Source: Immersiella caudata
Taxonomy: Eukaryota; Ascomycota; Sordariomycetes; Sordariales; Lasiosphaeriaceae
DNA length: 64,000 nt
Direction: 5' to 3'
NCBI GenBank assembly: GCA_030512335.1
Contig: JAULSU010000005.1
Span: forward strand, 1,426,001-1,490,000
This document shows positions 35,267 to 46,436 of this stretch, one piece after another. The position numbers were made by a program, and so were the translations under genes. The notes below the pieces were generated by a model. That model was not told the DNA's origin. It ran no database searches and was given only the letters and a program-made list of their open reading frames with translations. Positions within the stretch are counted from its first letter, which is position 1; every line of letters begins with the position of its first letter.

Positions 35267-36379
35267 CTATAACGTCGCCGGCTGATCCCCCTTCTCCCAT
35301 TCCGCACGCCTCTCAGCCCTTGCCTCAACCCTCCTCCGCCTCACAACCCCCACCGGCGGCCACATCCTCCTCTTCTCCTCTAAATGCCTCTCAAACTTCT
35401 CCAGCCCCACCGTCTCAACCACCTCTCCCTTCGCAATCCTCGCCTTCCTCTCCCTACTCGCCCTCGTCCTCGCATCCTTCTTCTCCCTCTTCGCCAACGC
35501 CCTCTCCCTCTCTACAATCTCCCACAGCGCCTTCCCACGCGCCAGCGCATCCTCAAAATCCCAATGCAACCACTTGTGGGTCTCATTCATCACCTCGATC
35601 AAGGTGGACTTGTACGTCGTCTTCTCCGGATCAGCTCGCATTAACCGCCGGAGTTGATTCTCCCATTTATCTTCCTGCTCGACGAAGTCCATATCTTCCT
35701 CTCTGAACTTCTTGGAGGCGATGATGTTCGCCTCGCGGAGGTTGTGCCTGTGGAGAAGCGCGCTGGAGAGCTTGGGAGACTGGGGTTTGCGAAATCGCAG
35801 GAAAGGGTGGGTGGTGTTGCACATATCGAGATGGGGGATGCGGCGGACGCCGCTCTTGAAGGCGGATAGTGGGAGGGGCGGTTGGGTGGGTTTGTAGACG
35901 ATGGGGTTCTCGCTCACGAGGGTGAGGACCGGCAGTGCGGGAGGGGGCTTGGGTGGTGGTTGGTTGGCGGCGGCGCGGGCGCGGGCGGCGAGGACGCGGG
36001 ATTGGTTGTCGCGGAGGAAGGAGAGGACTTCATTGCGGGCGGGCTGGGGAGGGGATTGGGCGGCGGCGTCGAGGAGGGTGAGGAAGCGGTAGCCGTTTTG
36101 GAGGGCGGAGACGACGAGGCGCTTGCTGGTGTCTTTGCGGTTTTTGCGGAATGCGCGGGCTATGAGGGCTTGGATCGGGTTGGTGGGGCCGCGGAGGAGG
36201 CCCGGGGTAATGTCATCGGGGAGAGGGACGCGGCGCCCCTGGCGGAGGAGGGCTCGGAAGAGAGAAAAACCTTGCGGTAACAGTGAGCACGGGTGAGCTC
36301 TACAGTGTGGGTGACCGATTAGAAACCTACATGCCCGGCGATGCCGTGCGTCAGTAGCCGGTCTAACGGGTGACGGCAT
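35267..36379 (-). CDS. LYR-motif (Complex1_LYR) family protein
   Basis: Exons 36331-36379 and 35267-36270 join to about 350 residues. The intron has donor GTAGGT and an AAG acceptor, and its removal gives RRACFSLFRALLRQGRRVPL, the usual opening of the LYR fold. PIQALIARAFRKNRKDTSK and LVVSALQNGYRFLTLLDAA complete the three-helix domain. LYR proteins bind the acyl carrier protein and assist assembly of mitochondrial complexes or Fe-S delivery. The C-terminal part is long and charged (EDALARGKALWEIVERERAL and ERKARIAKGEVVETVGLEKF), as in the longer fungal members. Mitochondrial location is inferred from the family. It converges on the bZIP gene with about 280 bases between them. Confidence 0.7.
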   Translation of the reverse strand: MPSPVRPATDARHRRACRFLIGHPHCRAHPCSLLPQGFSLFRALLRQGRRVPLPDDITPGLLRGPTNPIQALIARAFRKNRKDTSKRLVVSALQNGYRFLTLLDAAAQSPPQPARNEVLSFLRDNQSRVLAARARAAANQPPPKPPPALPVLTLVSENPIVYKPTQPPLPLSAFKSGVRRIPHLDMCNTTHPFLRFRKPQSPKLSSALLHRHNLREANIIASKKFREEDMDFVEQEDKWENQLRRLMRADPEKTTYKSTLIEVMNETHKWLHWDFEDALARGKALWEIVERERALAKREKKDARTRASRERKARIAKGEVVETVGLEKFERHLEEKRRMWPPVGVVRRRRVEARAERRAEWEKGDQPATL

Positions 36380-36831
36380 TCATTTGGCGTGTCGCAAGCG
36401 GAAGTTTTGCGACCGTTGCGCTTCAAGGTTGAAGAATTGGATCTTCAATTGACATTGGCCAAGAAGTGGATGCGACAGATGTCTTGGCGCGATTCGAAAT
36501 GGTGACGCACGGGTTCCGCGAGATCACGTGTGTGCTTACCTTCGAGACGGAGAAAGAGTGGGCAAAGGTTGGTCTTGTCAAACGCTAGTGTAGTGATGGC
36601 TGAATAGCTTCTCATGGTGTGCAGATGCATTTACCCTCCATCGCCACCTATATTGCCAGATACCTCACTACCAAAAAGAGAGCCTTGCGCTCAACACAGC
36701 CGAGCGCCATCCCGGTACTGAAAACCCCCCAACGCCAACGTCGAGCCGCCGATCCCGATATGACAAGGAAACAGTCGCCGTGTCGCGAGAGTACCTCGAT
36801 CGCCCATCGCCATCCATCCTCAACGTGCACC
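36380..36831. other. region between the LYR gene start and the MMS2-like gene end
   Basis: This holds the LYR promoter and the 3' region of the next gene on the same strand. A plus-strand open frame across it is antisense and unsupported. Confidence 0.4.
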
Positions 36832-37509
36832 CTACTTGTAGATGGCGAACTTGGATCCCTCAGGGGGCTGGGGCAGCTTCTTGTGCTCCTCCATGTACCT
36901 ATCCAGAAGGTCAATACCAGTAGCAGTCCTCACGCGCCATTCCTTCTCGTCACTTACTTCCTTATCGCGATCAGTGCCGTCTCGAGGCTCAGGGGGTCCT
37001 CCTTAGGTCGGGGGTTCTTTGCGAGCTCTGTAGCAATCCGGGTCCAATCACGGAGGATGGCCACAGCGTTCTTATCGACCTTGCCATCCTGGGGGCTGAC
37101 ACCGGGGAGATTGATCTGGCTGACGAAGTGAATTGTCGGGGGCTCTTTCGGGTAGTTGGGGCCGCACTCCATCTTGAGCTCGTAGATGCGGTTCTCGTGG
37201 TTTCCCTGGGCAGACTTGAGTTAGCCGGCGTCCATACGCATCGAATCCGAGATGACTTACATGCGGGGGTCCCCAAATTGTTCCTCTCCAGTGTGTCATA
37301 AAGATGTCCTCGGGGTCTTCAAGACCATACGAGCAAGCGCCTACATTGAAAGAGTATCGTTTAGTCGGACATGTTGTGATCGCAACTTGCAGCTCGCCAT
37401 CACGGTCATGCGACAAGCCAAGGGTTTGCCTACCTGCGCCCATGCCCTTCTCTCCCTTCTCCAGCTCCGCGAGGAGCTTGAAGTTCCGCGGTACCTGAGC
37501 GACCGCCAT
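36832..37509 (-). CDS. mms2: ubiquitin-conjugating enzyme E2 variant, Mms2/Uev1 type
   Basis: Four exons (37434-37509, 37261-37340, 36958-37205, 36832-36898) give 156 residues, close to the usual 137-150. The opening VPRNFKLLAELEKGEKGMG, CSYGLEDPEDIFMTHWRGTI, GPPHGNHENRIYELKMECG and NYPKEPPTIHFVSQINLP match Mms2 closely. The position of the E2 catalytic cysteine (around GVSPQDGKVDKN) has no Cys, the mark of a variant. Mms2 pairs with Ubc13 to build Lys63-linked ubiquitin chains on PCNA in error-free DNA-damage tolerance. The last exon supplies KYMEEHKKLPQPPEGSKF. It is divergent from the Mon2 gene across 410 bases. Confidence 0.92.
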
Positions 37510-37919
37510 GATGTATGGTGTATCCTAGCTTCCGACGGATTCGGAGCGTCGATGTCAATAACCAGATTGATCGGCGTTTGCAAGGTTGGAGGTCGACTGG
37601 TGTTGGGCGAAGACTGGTCGGCTGAGCTTGGGAAAATGCCTGGCCGGGACTTAGCGGGGTTCGGGCAGTGGCCAGAGGCAATGGCGGGGTTGTTTCCAGG
37701 GCGGTGTGAGTTCTGCCTTCAACCCTCGCAGCTTAGTCATCCGTCATCCCTGCAGTTGCCTGCATCTTTGAGAAGCTCCAGCCCACTGACAGCTGCCGCG
37801 CCGCCATTGGAGACTTGACGACACGCATCCGCATCTCCATCCCTTGGTCCCTTCATAAGACCACAACCTGGGGAACCTGCAATGCATGCATAGAGCAGCT
37901 CCGTCTTTGCGACGCGACC
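37510..37919. promoter_or_regulatory. shared divergent promoter of the MMS2-like and MON2-like genes
   Basis: The two start codons lie 410 bases apart on opposite strands with no other gene between. No single element stands out by eye. Confidence 0.55.
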
Positions 37920-40900
37920 ATGACGGCACAGCTTTTGGCATCCGAGCTTGCCAATCTGATTCAGGAAAGCAAGCGCAAGCACAATGATTTGCGCCAGGTA
38001 CCGTTGCCCTCCGTTTACCCTCGTTACCCTCCCAACACTCACCCATGAGCTCCTGGTGAGAGCTCCGTATCAGGCCTTCATGCCCACGCCATCGCATAAC
38101 ACCTGACTGACATTGCATGCAGGCTGCTGAGAAGTCGCTCGAAGAGCTTAGGAGTCTAAAGGGCCCTTCAGAAGCTCAGATTGTTGCTGGTGTGCATCCC
38201 CCAGACCCACCTGAGATCCAATGTCGTCGTAGATGAGTCTGTTGCGCTTACACAGTGCCAGAGCTTGCCCAGCAAACCAACTTCGTCAACCCCTTCATCA
38301 TTGCTTGCGGAACGAAAAATGCAAAGTTCACCGGCATCGCCATTGTCTGTTTGCAGCGGCTTATTGTGTCGCGAGCGCTGCCGCGGACAAAGTTGAGCCA
38401 AGTCTTGGAGTCTCTTCAGCAGGCCACATCAGCAGGCCTCGACGTCCAGCTCAAGATCCTCCAGGCACTCCCGCCGCTGCTTTCCAACTATGCTGCCGAT
38501 GTCAAAGGCGAGCTACTTGTTACCGCACTTAACATTTGCTTCATCCTGCAGTCGAGCAAGAATCCCATTGTCAATAACACATCGGCGGCGACACTTCAGC
38601 AGCTTGTGGTATCTGTCTTTGACAAGGTAGTCGCCGAGGATAAGTCTGGTGCGGATTCTCCAGTCGTTGGCGAAGCCCCTATTGAAGATGGCACCGTCTC
38701 TCTCATGTCCGCGGCTATGGATGCCTACAGGGTTAGTTCTTTCTTGACGCTCCGTTGTTATCACTAGCTGACTGGCCAGGTGTTCAACGACATATGCCTC
38801 ATCACGGAAGGCCAGCGACCAGAGTATCTTCGCTTCTCGGGGCTCCCTCAAACGTTCGGCCTCGAGCTGATAGAATCGGTGCTGACGAACCACGCCTCCA
38901 TCTTCTCTGGCCATCCCGAGCAGGCTAACATCCTGCGAATCAGGGTGATGCCATTCATGGCCAGCGCACTGCGTGCGAAGCTCAACTTCGCGACAAGCGT
39001 CCGCTTGGTGCGAATTCTCTATACCTTACTCCGTCGCCATCTGTCACTGCTGCCCTCCGAGAGTGGAGACGCTCTGGAGATCTTGACCCAACTTCTTGAC
39101 CAGGACACAGCCCTTTGGAAGAGGGCGCTGTGTATGGAGGTGCTAAGAGGTATCTTTGCAGAGCACGCACTTCTGAGGCGCATCTTCATGCTCTATGACT
39201 CGAAACAAGGCCAGAAAAGCATCTTGAAGAACTTGACAGCAACCTTTGTACGGATCAGCACCGAGAAGCCTTCTGTGATTGGGCTCGGGCACCAGTCCAC
39301 TATACCAGTTGCAAATCCATACGCAAGCATTGGGGGGTCTACCGACCAGGCGATGCTGGAAGCCAGCGGTGTCACTGGCATCATATCTGGCTCTGTCTCG
39401 GACGGACATAACACAGGCATCAGCACGCAGTGGAGTACCATGCGTGTTCCTTGCATTGACCAGCTTGACAAGACTGATGCGCCCAACATTCCCGAATCCT
39501 ATGTCTACAGCTTAACATTGGCCTGTATCACTTCGTTGTCGGAAGGGTTGGCCAAGTTTATCCTCCCCCTCACCGTGCCTACCGATGCCCGGAAAAAACG
39601 GCCGAAGCAAGACTCCGGAAGAGACTCGCCGGCACCTAGTAACGACGATCAGGGCGATGCCTCAGCAGCCCGAGCACCGCTGGAGCGAACACCGTCGTTC
39701 AAAAGGAACCCCGTACCAGTCAATCCCTTGACGCTCGAGAACCATCCATTGCATGCCGAGGTCAAGATTTGCGCTGCCTTCATCGACGAGTGCTGGCCGG
39801 CCATCCTTGCGACGTGTTCGACCTTTCTCTATGCCGCTCTTGACTCGGAGTACTACCATGCCCTCGTCAGGGCGTTCCAAAGGTTTGCCCATGTCGCTGG
39901 ACTGCTGCAGCTTACCACTCCGCGCGACGCCTTTCTCACCACGCTGGGAAAAGCAGCTGTCCCTCCGAATGTTTTCACCGCCTGCCTGAATGCGGGTGCA
40001 TCTCGGCCACCGAACACCCCCTCGGCAGCCCCGGACTCGGCGAACAGCATCTTTGGCAACGCCCGAGGTCTTCTCAGCGTCGATAGTCTGGTCAGCCCGT
40101 CTACCCAGCTGACGGATAAGCAACGTCAACTATCGGTGGACGGAGGTCCTGCTGCCCTCAACACCCGAAACCTCCTCTGCCTCCGCGCTCTCCTGAACTT
40201 GGGCATTGCCCTGGGCCCGACACTTTCTTCGTCATGGAGCATCATCCTCGAGACCCTTCAGCAGGCCGACTTTGTGCTATTCTCCTCCGGTAAGACCGCG
40301 GGGAAAACACCCATCGCGGCCAAAGGCCCAGATCGTCAAGCGGAGACCGAGGCTACAGCCCTGTTGGCCAACTTTGGAAGCGAGATTCGAGCTGTTGAGA
40401 CAGCAGCGTCGCGCCTCTTTGAGAGCACGGTGGACTTCCCAAACCCTGCATTTGTGGAGGTTGTGGAAGCCATATGCAATCTTTTGGAGAAGCACAGTGA
40501 CCCACAAACCTCCGAATCCGAGGATCGGCCCAAGTCCCCGATAGCGACGCTCAAAACACCAGTCGCCCACAAGAGGGTGTTGAGTATCTCGACTTCGGCG
40601 CTCGCTGGTCCGAACCAGGAGGATCAGTTCGCCCTGGCCAAGCTGGGTGACCTTGCGTCAATAAATATCGAACGCCTACTTTCCTATTCTCCAGACGACT
40701 CGGGGTGGTCGCCGCTCATATCCGAGCTGATAAGCACACTCGGCTCCAGTCTGAACACTGCACCAGTGAGGTCCCGCGCCGCCGAGACTCTTGTCCGCAT
40801 TGTGTTGGAAGCTGCCGCTGCAGTGGCTTCTCAGCCCGAGGAACCTCGCGGCGAGATCCAGCTTCGCCTTCTCGAAGCTCTCCGCAACGCTCTCGCACCC

Positions 40901-43497
40901 CTTCAAGCTCCTTCGCGCGAAATATCCATCACAAGCCACGCGACCGACGTCGACATCCACAAAATCATCCTCGAAGGCCTTAAAAATCTCCTAGAAAACT
41001 GCGGCGAGAGTCTTGTCCGGGGCTGGGATATTCCATTTATCATCATTGACTCCATTTTCATCCAGAGAGATTTCGGTTCAGGGGGCACGAAAGACGCTCA
41101 CTCCAGCCGCGGTACCCTCATGACCCGGTCCGTGAAGCTGATACGGCCATCCTTCGCCTCCCTCCAGCTAATCTGCTCCGACTTTTTGCCTTCTTTGCCC
41201 AATGCATGCTTTCTCAACCTTGTCGATACCCTGTATAAATTTTGCACCCAAGATGACGATCTTAACGTCGCCTTGACAGTGAGCCCATCCACTTGTATTA
41301 ACGTATTACCTTCGACGATGCTAACATGGATAGACCGTCACATTCTTCTGGGCCATTTCCGATTTCCTCTCAGGAAAAAGCCGGTCATTGTCCATCACAG
41401 AGGCCATGATGCAGGGATCTGACGAGCAAGCCCTTTCGAAACTTGCTGCGGAACCTTCTCACCAGGGCTCGGGTGCGGCACTGTGGATGCTTCTCCTCCT
41501 TCGACTGACCTCTGTTTCTACAGATCAAAGGCTGGAACTGAGGAACAGTAAGTTGGCGCCCAATGTATCTCACGATGTCATTCTGACGGTCCACAGGTGC
41601 TATTCAGACCCTGATGCGGATAATATCCGCGTATGGCGACAGCCTTGACCCGGAAGCGTGGTCCGTCTGCGTGAAATCCGTCATCTTCAGGCTGCTTTCT
41701 TCCATCGAGGATGAGCTACGCGCAGTTTCTGAGTTGCCTGCGAAAGACAAGGGCCAAAATGAGTGGAACGAAACCGCTATTGTCGTACTCCAGGGTGTTT
41801 CCGGGCTTTTCGTCTCCTATCTCAGCACACTGTCGACGCACCCTGGGTTTACCGAGATCTGGCGAGACCTGCTTGGACATTTTAACACCCTCCTCGGCGC
41901 CAAAGCCCTGGACATCAACACTGCAACGTACAGCGCCGTCCGGGATATCCTCCACAGGTGCGCTGAAGGTGGCAACGCTCGCATAGCCAAGCAAAGCATC
42001 GAACTGGCATGGGAGCTCTGGTCTCAGGGGATACCGGTTTCTCAGGATGGGCAAGACGACAAGTCGAACGACAACCAGAAGTGTTTGCTTGTCTGGGTTG
42101 AGACTCTGTTGGAGCTCTACGGTCTGATCCAGGAGGAGTTCAGCGTCGACAGGGTTCGCCGAATGCTCACCCTGCTGCGAGATGCGATGCAACATGCGAC
42201 CCCCGGAACGTATGCAAGCGATATCGAGTATGTTACGCCACTGCAAGGCCGGATTCTTGAAGTTTTTCGCATGATCAAAACAGACCTCCAAGGCGTCCCA
42301 TCAGCTTTGATCATGCAAGTGTCCGAGTTTGTGTCCTTAGCCTTCTCTCGAGAAGACTCTGGGAAAGCAGCATCGGAAAAACGAACCTATGTCGCCATGT
42401 CCAAGGAGAGCATGTCCATTCTGAAGTCACTGGTCATCAAGAACGCATCTGACGCGGACATCTACGAGACGGGGGCTCTGGCCACGGCCCTCTCGGCGCT
42501 TGCCAAGCCCATCACCCTCAAGTACAAGTTCAAGATCGTCACAAAGTCAACACTACCATGGCGAGAAGCAATTACATCTGCCCTCGCTGTCCTTGAAGCA
42601 GCCCTACCTCGGATCCCCGCGCTCAACCTCCCCCGAGCTACGGTGCAAACCATCTGGCAAATTGTGGTTTCCATCGCGAACGGAATTACCAGCGCAGACT
42701 GCAACGACGCCCCCTTCAGCACCAACACCCTAGAAGACCAAGACTTCGACATTGCCTCCTTCCACAGGCTCCGCGAACTCATCGTCCCATCTCTCGGTGC
42801 CGAGGTAATCCTCGATAAGACCAGGAAAGCCTACGCCGAAGGCCTCTTCCGCACCTCCATCATCCACACCCCCGCCCCAGCCGAAGCCTCAATCATCTTC
42901 GGCAGCGGAGGCACCAACGACGTAGTCGGCCTCGGCACCCTCTACAAACCACGCAACGGACGCACCATTGACTCTCCCCCTTCCAAACGCAGCCTCATGA
43001 GCGAAGTCTGTCTCGACGAGCTCTTCGCCCTCGTCGAAGCAAAAGACGACACGGTTTCAACGCCCTCTATCCAGGTTCAACCACCCACGCCCGGCCTCCC
43101 TCCCAGCGCACCCCTCACCCACGGCTCCGGAACGGAGAGCGCCCACGAGCTGCACGTCCGGTTGGCGAGAACAGTCGCGCCGTATTTGATTCTTCGGTGT
43201 GCACTCTCGCTTCGTGCGTACGTGGCGGATCAGCCTCTCAGGGGACGCATGCCGCAGCCCCTTTCGCAACGCAAGGAGCTGACGAGGATCCTCCGCTGTT
43301 TGGTCGAGTTGCGTTCGGAGCCTGATGCGATACCTGATACGCCGAATGTGGACAGCGAGACGCGCAAGCATCTGCTTCGGTTGTATCCCCTATTGGTGAG
43401 CGGTGTTCAAGCTGCAGGGACTGCTGGAGATGATAAAGTACTCAGCCTGATCAGAGAGGCGTTGGAGGTTGTTGGCGGGGAACTGGGCGTTCAATGA
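37920..43497 (+). CDS. mon2: Mon2-like endosome/Golgi trafficking scaffold
   Basis: Six exons (37920-37997, 38123-38189, 38256-38731, 38780-41278, 41334-41547, 41597-43497) encode about 1744 residues, in the family range. The start MTAQLLASELANLIQESKRK, then NFVNPFIIACGTKNAKFTGI and CLQRLIVSRALPRTKLSQVL, match the DCB region of Mon2 and the BIG/GEA Sec7 family. The HUS-like part (FNDICLITEGQRPEYL) and a later TFFWAISDFLSG segment, restored only after splicing 41279-41333, also fit. Mon2 lacks a Sec7 catalytic domain and helps recruit the flippase Neo1/Dop1 and retromer-linked tubules at Golgi and endosome membranes. All five introns are 48-125 bases and keep phase. Confidence 0.9.
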
Positions 43498-43782
43498 ATG
43501 AGTTGGAGTAGTTATCAGCATTTGTAAAGCAAGCAAGGCGACATGGGAACTTTTTGGGTTTCAGTAGCAAAACAAGTAGAATACATTGAGTGGATTCAGC
43601 CATGACTATAGTCCTGTTTCGCTAACGCCGTGCTTTGTTGACCGCTTGAGTGGGCTTTTTGCCCCCCCCCCTCGATCTCTGCCAATACAATGTGAAGCCT
43701 GCCTAGTATCACAGCTGTGGGTAATCCTACAAGGTGGCGCCATCCGTCCTCTATGCATAGCCCCATTCCCATTTTCGATTTA

Positions 43783-45052
43783 TCATTGCTTCTCGCCCTT
43801 AGCCTCAGCCTTGATCTCCTTCACCTCCGGCACAGATGCCAATTGCTTGGCCATGGTCTTGGCCTGGGCATCGCCGACCTTGCCGTAGACACTCAGCGCC
43901 GTGGCGATCATGCCACCAATATCGCCCACGTTGCCGGGAACCACCACCGCGGTACCCTCCTTGGCCAGACGACCAAAGGCATCGACGTACTTCTCCGCAA
44001 CAGACAGGCTAACCGCGCCCTGTGCGGCGTCCTTGCCCTCCGTAATGGACTTGGCAACCGCATCGATACCTGCCGCCGTGGCCTTGGCGCGCAGCAGGAT
44101 AGCCTCCGCCTCACCAGCAGCCTTATTGATGGTCTCGGCGCGTACGGCCTCAGAGGCGAGAATGGCGCTCTGCTTCTGACCCTCGGCGATGTTGATGGCG
44201 CTCTGGCGTTGACCTTCGGATTCGAGGATCTCGGCGCGCTTGGAGCGCTCGGCGGTGACTTGGCGGTGCATGGCCTCGACGACGGGCTGGGGGGCGTGGA
44301 TGTCGCGGATCTCGTAGCGCAGGCAGGTCACGCCCCAGGCTTGGGCGGCTTCGTTGATGGCTTGGGTGATGTTGGTGTTGAGGGCGGCGCGCTCTTTGAG
44401 GACGTGGTCGAGGGTGAGCTGGCCGATTTCGCTGCGCATCGTGGTCTGGGCGAGTTGGGAGATGGCGTATTCGGCGTCTTCGACACCGTAGCTGGAGAGG
44501 GGGGGTTAGTGGGAGGTGGGGGGAGGAAGGGATGGGGAGGTTGGCTGGGTCGTACCTGGCCTTGTAGGCGTCGAAGACGCGGGTGTAGAGCACGCCGTCG
44601 AGCTCGAGAGTCACGTTGTCGGCTGTGATGGCGCTCTGGCTGGGAATCTCGAGGGCAATTTCCTTGAGCGACTTGACGTATGCGATGCGGTCGAGGAAGG
44701 GGATCAGGATGGCCAGCCCGGGCTGCAAAATGCGGTTAAACTTGCCCATGCGCTCGACGATCCAAGCCGTCTGCTGGGGGACGAAGCGGACGATGGTGTT
44801 GACGGGGAGGGAGGCGGCCTTTTGGAAGTATGTGGGGGGGCCACCGCCGCCAAAGCCGGGGGCGGCATTGGGAGAGGTGTGGTGGAACGGTCGGATTGAT
44901 GCTGGTGTTTGTTGCTGTCCGGGTTTTGCGGCCAACGCGAGCGTTGCAGACGGGACGAAGGCTTTCCTAGCTGTCGCCGAGATGACGCGAGACGATGATA
45001 GGCTTTGCCTTACCACGGGCGCGAGGGCCCGTTGTGCCGTTGTGAGCGCCAT
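43783..45052 (-). CDS. mitochondrial stomatin-like (SPFH/prohibitin-fold) protein, SLP2 type
   Basis: Exons 44556-45052 and 43783-44491 give 401 residues. The N-terminus is Arg/Ser/Ala-rich without acidic residues, as in a mitochondrial targeting sequence. The SPFH domain starts at NTIVRFVPQQTAWIVERMGK and includes LDRIAYVKSLKEIALEIPSQ, ITADNVTLELDGVLYTRVFD and, across the 64-base intron, SYGVEDAEYAISQLAQTTMR. A coiled-coil tail (AERSKRAEILESEGQRQSAI) follows. SLP2 binds cardiolipin and prohibitins in the inner membrane and supports respiratory assembly and protease activity. The gene converges on Mon2 with about 285 bases between. Confidence 0.93.
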
Positions 45053-45352
45053 GGTGTCGTCCTCTGTGCTCTGTGATGCTGGTGACAGGTGGAGAGTGAA
45101 GCTCGCAGAGCTTGTCCCACAGGTACGTCAGCGCAAACCGGGTTCTTCCGTGCACGAGAGCTTGGCGGGAAGTTCCGCCCGTAGCCAAGCATTGACCACT
45201 CGCAGGGGCCCAAGAGACATGACCCACCATTCTAGATAAAAGGGTTAGGGATCTCTGTGGTGGAAAGTAGCACTCAGTAGCAATCTTGGAAGGCACCTCT
45301 TGAAATACGGCAGGATTGAGTTACGGATACAAAGCATTGGTTTTTACCCACC
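45053..45352. other. upstream region of the stomatin gene
   Basis: The promoter and leader of the stomatin gene adjoin the 3' end of the small gene on the same strand. Nothing else is visible. Confidence 0.4.
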
Positions 45353-45648
45353 CTACTCAATCGTGATACCGGATGCACGGTCTCGGGTGTCGGCCTTGCT
45401 CCAGCTTCCAATGTGGAGAAGCGCCGCATCCCTGTCTTTGATACCCTCAACATCACTGACCAGTGGCGTTTTGTTGTCTTCCTCAAGATCTCGAGCCCTT
45501 TCCACCATGTCAACCTCTCTGTTAGTCCAGCTTAAAGTGTCTCCGATGGTTGCCATATTCGATTTTCTGCTTGGCGGTCAGAGATCGTTGTTCGCGGCAC
45601 AGGTGTGGGTCCTTACGCCTTTGCCAGGATTTTGCACTTCTCTTGCAT
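45353..45648 (-). CDS. small conserved-looking protein, two exons
   Basis: Exon 45617-45648 (MQEKCKILAK) joins exon 45353-45566 through a 50-base intron with donor GTAAGG, a CTGAC branch and a CAG acceptor. The product is 81 residues: KSNMATIGDTLSWTNREVDM, ERARDLEEDNKTPLVSDVEG, IKDRDAALLHIGSWSKADTR and a short end. The open frame extends upstream (YTSEIKIVPKAETPATMQ), so the true start may lie in another exon before 45700. No domain was recognised. It is probably soluble, with no signal peptide. Confidence 0.5.
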
Positions 45649-46436
45649 CGTTGCTGGAGTCTCGGCTTTGGGAACAATCTTGATCTCTGAGGTGTATGTG
45701 AATCTGCTTATCGAACAACTTACCCCCGAGTTTGTTCCAGGATCGGGATCAATGTCGACATTTTAATCTTTTCGACTGGGCTCGTTGCTTGAGGGCTCTC
45801 ATGTTGTCGAGCATTCCTGCTGTCATGACAGATGGAGATTCACGCAGCCAGTCTGATTTCTGATTTCTGGTTACTTTTGGCCGATGATTCCTGACTCCTG
45901 GTTCCTAGTTCCCGATTTCTGATTTCTGAATGTCCCGAGGTATTCGCACGGTGAAAGTGCGCAACCTAAACCGGCAACCATGACCGAGCAGCTTCAAAAG
46001 CCAAGGTTAGGCACCCTACACTCACCACAGGAGCCCGACCAACCAACGACGTCCGACACGCCTCAAAGCACAGCAAGCAGGTGGTCACAGATGTAAAGGG
46101 CTGGGTGGTCGACCAATGGAGATCACAGACTACCCACCACACGATGCCCAACTCGCCCAGGGAAGCGCCTGCAGCTTTCAGAAATCGAGCCAGACCAGCC
46201 CCACTAAATTGCAGATTTCTGGAGGCCACCCGACATTCATGCGACGGAAAAGTGAGGCATTGGTCATCCTCATTTTCTCGTATACTCTGAGCCCACCAGA
46301 ACTACAAAAGCCATCAAGTACACGCTGCTTTCAATAATCACCTGCACCCGACCACTCCTCATTTTGCGCACCCCTCTGAGCTTCTGTGTGCTATTTCATA
46401 TGCACAAGCATTGCAGACCCCCCTTCGACGATCAGA
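45649..46436. other. divergent intergenic stretch with low-complexity text
   Basis: Around 45855-45930 the phrase CTGATTTCTGATTTCTGG and variants of CTGGTTCCTAG repeat, a short minisatellite-like tract. A further upstream exon of the small minus-strand gene may lie at 45700-45850. No other gene was recognised. Confidence 0.4.

Noticed and set aside
35179..35706. Pro/Ser-rich plus-strand frame
   Set aside because: It is antisense to the charged C-terminus of the LYR gene; its composition follows from codon complement.
43717..44628. Gly/Leu-rich 303-codon plus-strand frame
   Set aside because: It is the antisense shadow of the stomatin gene.
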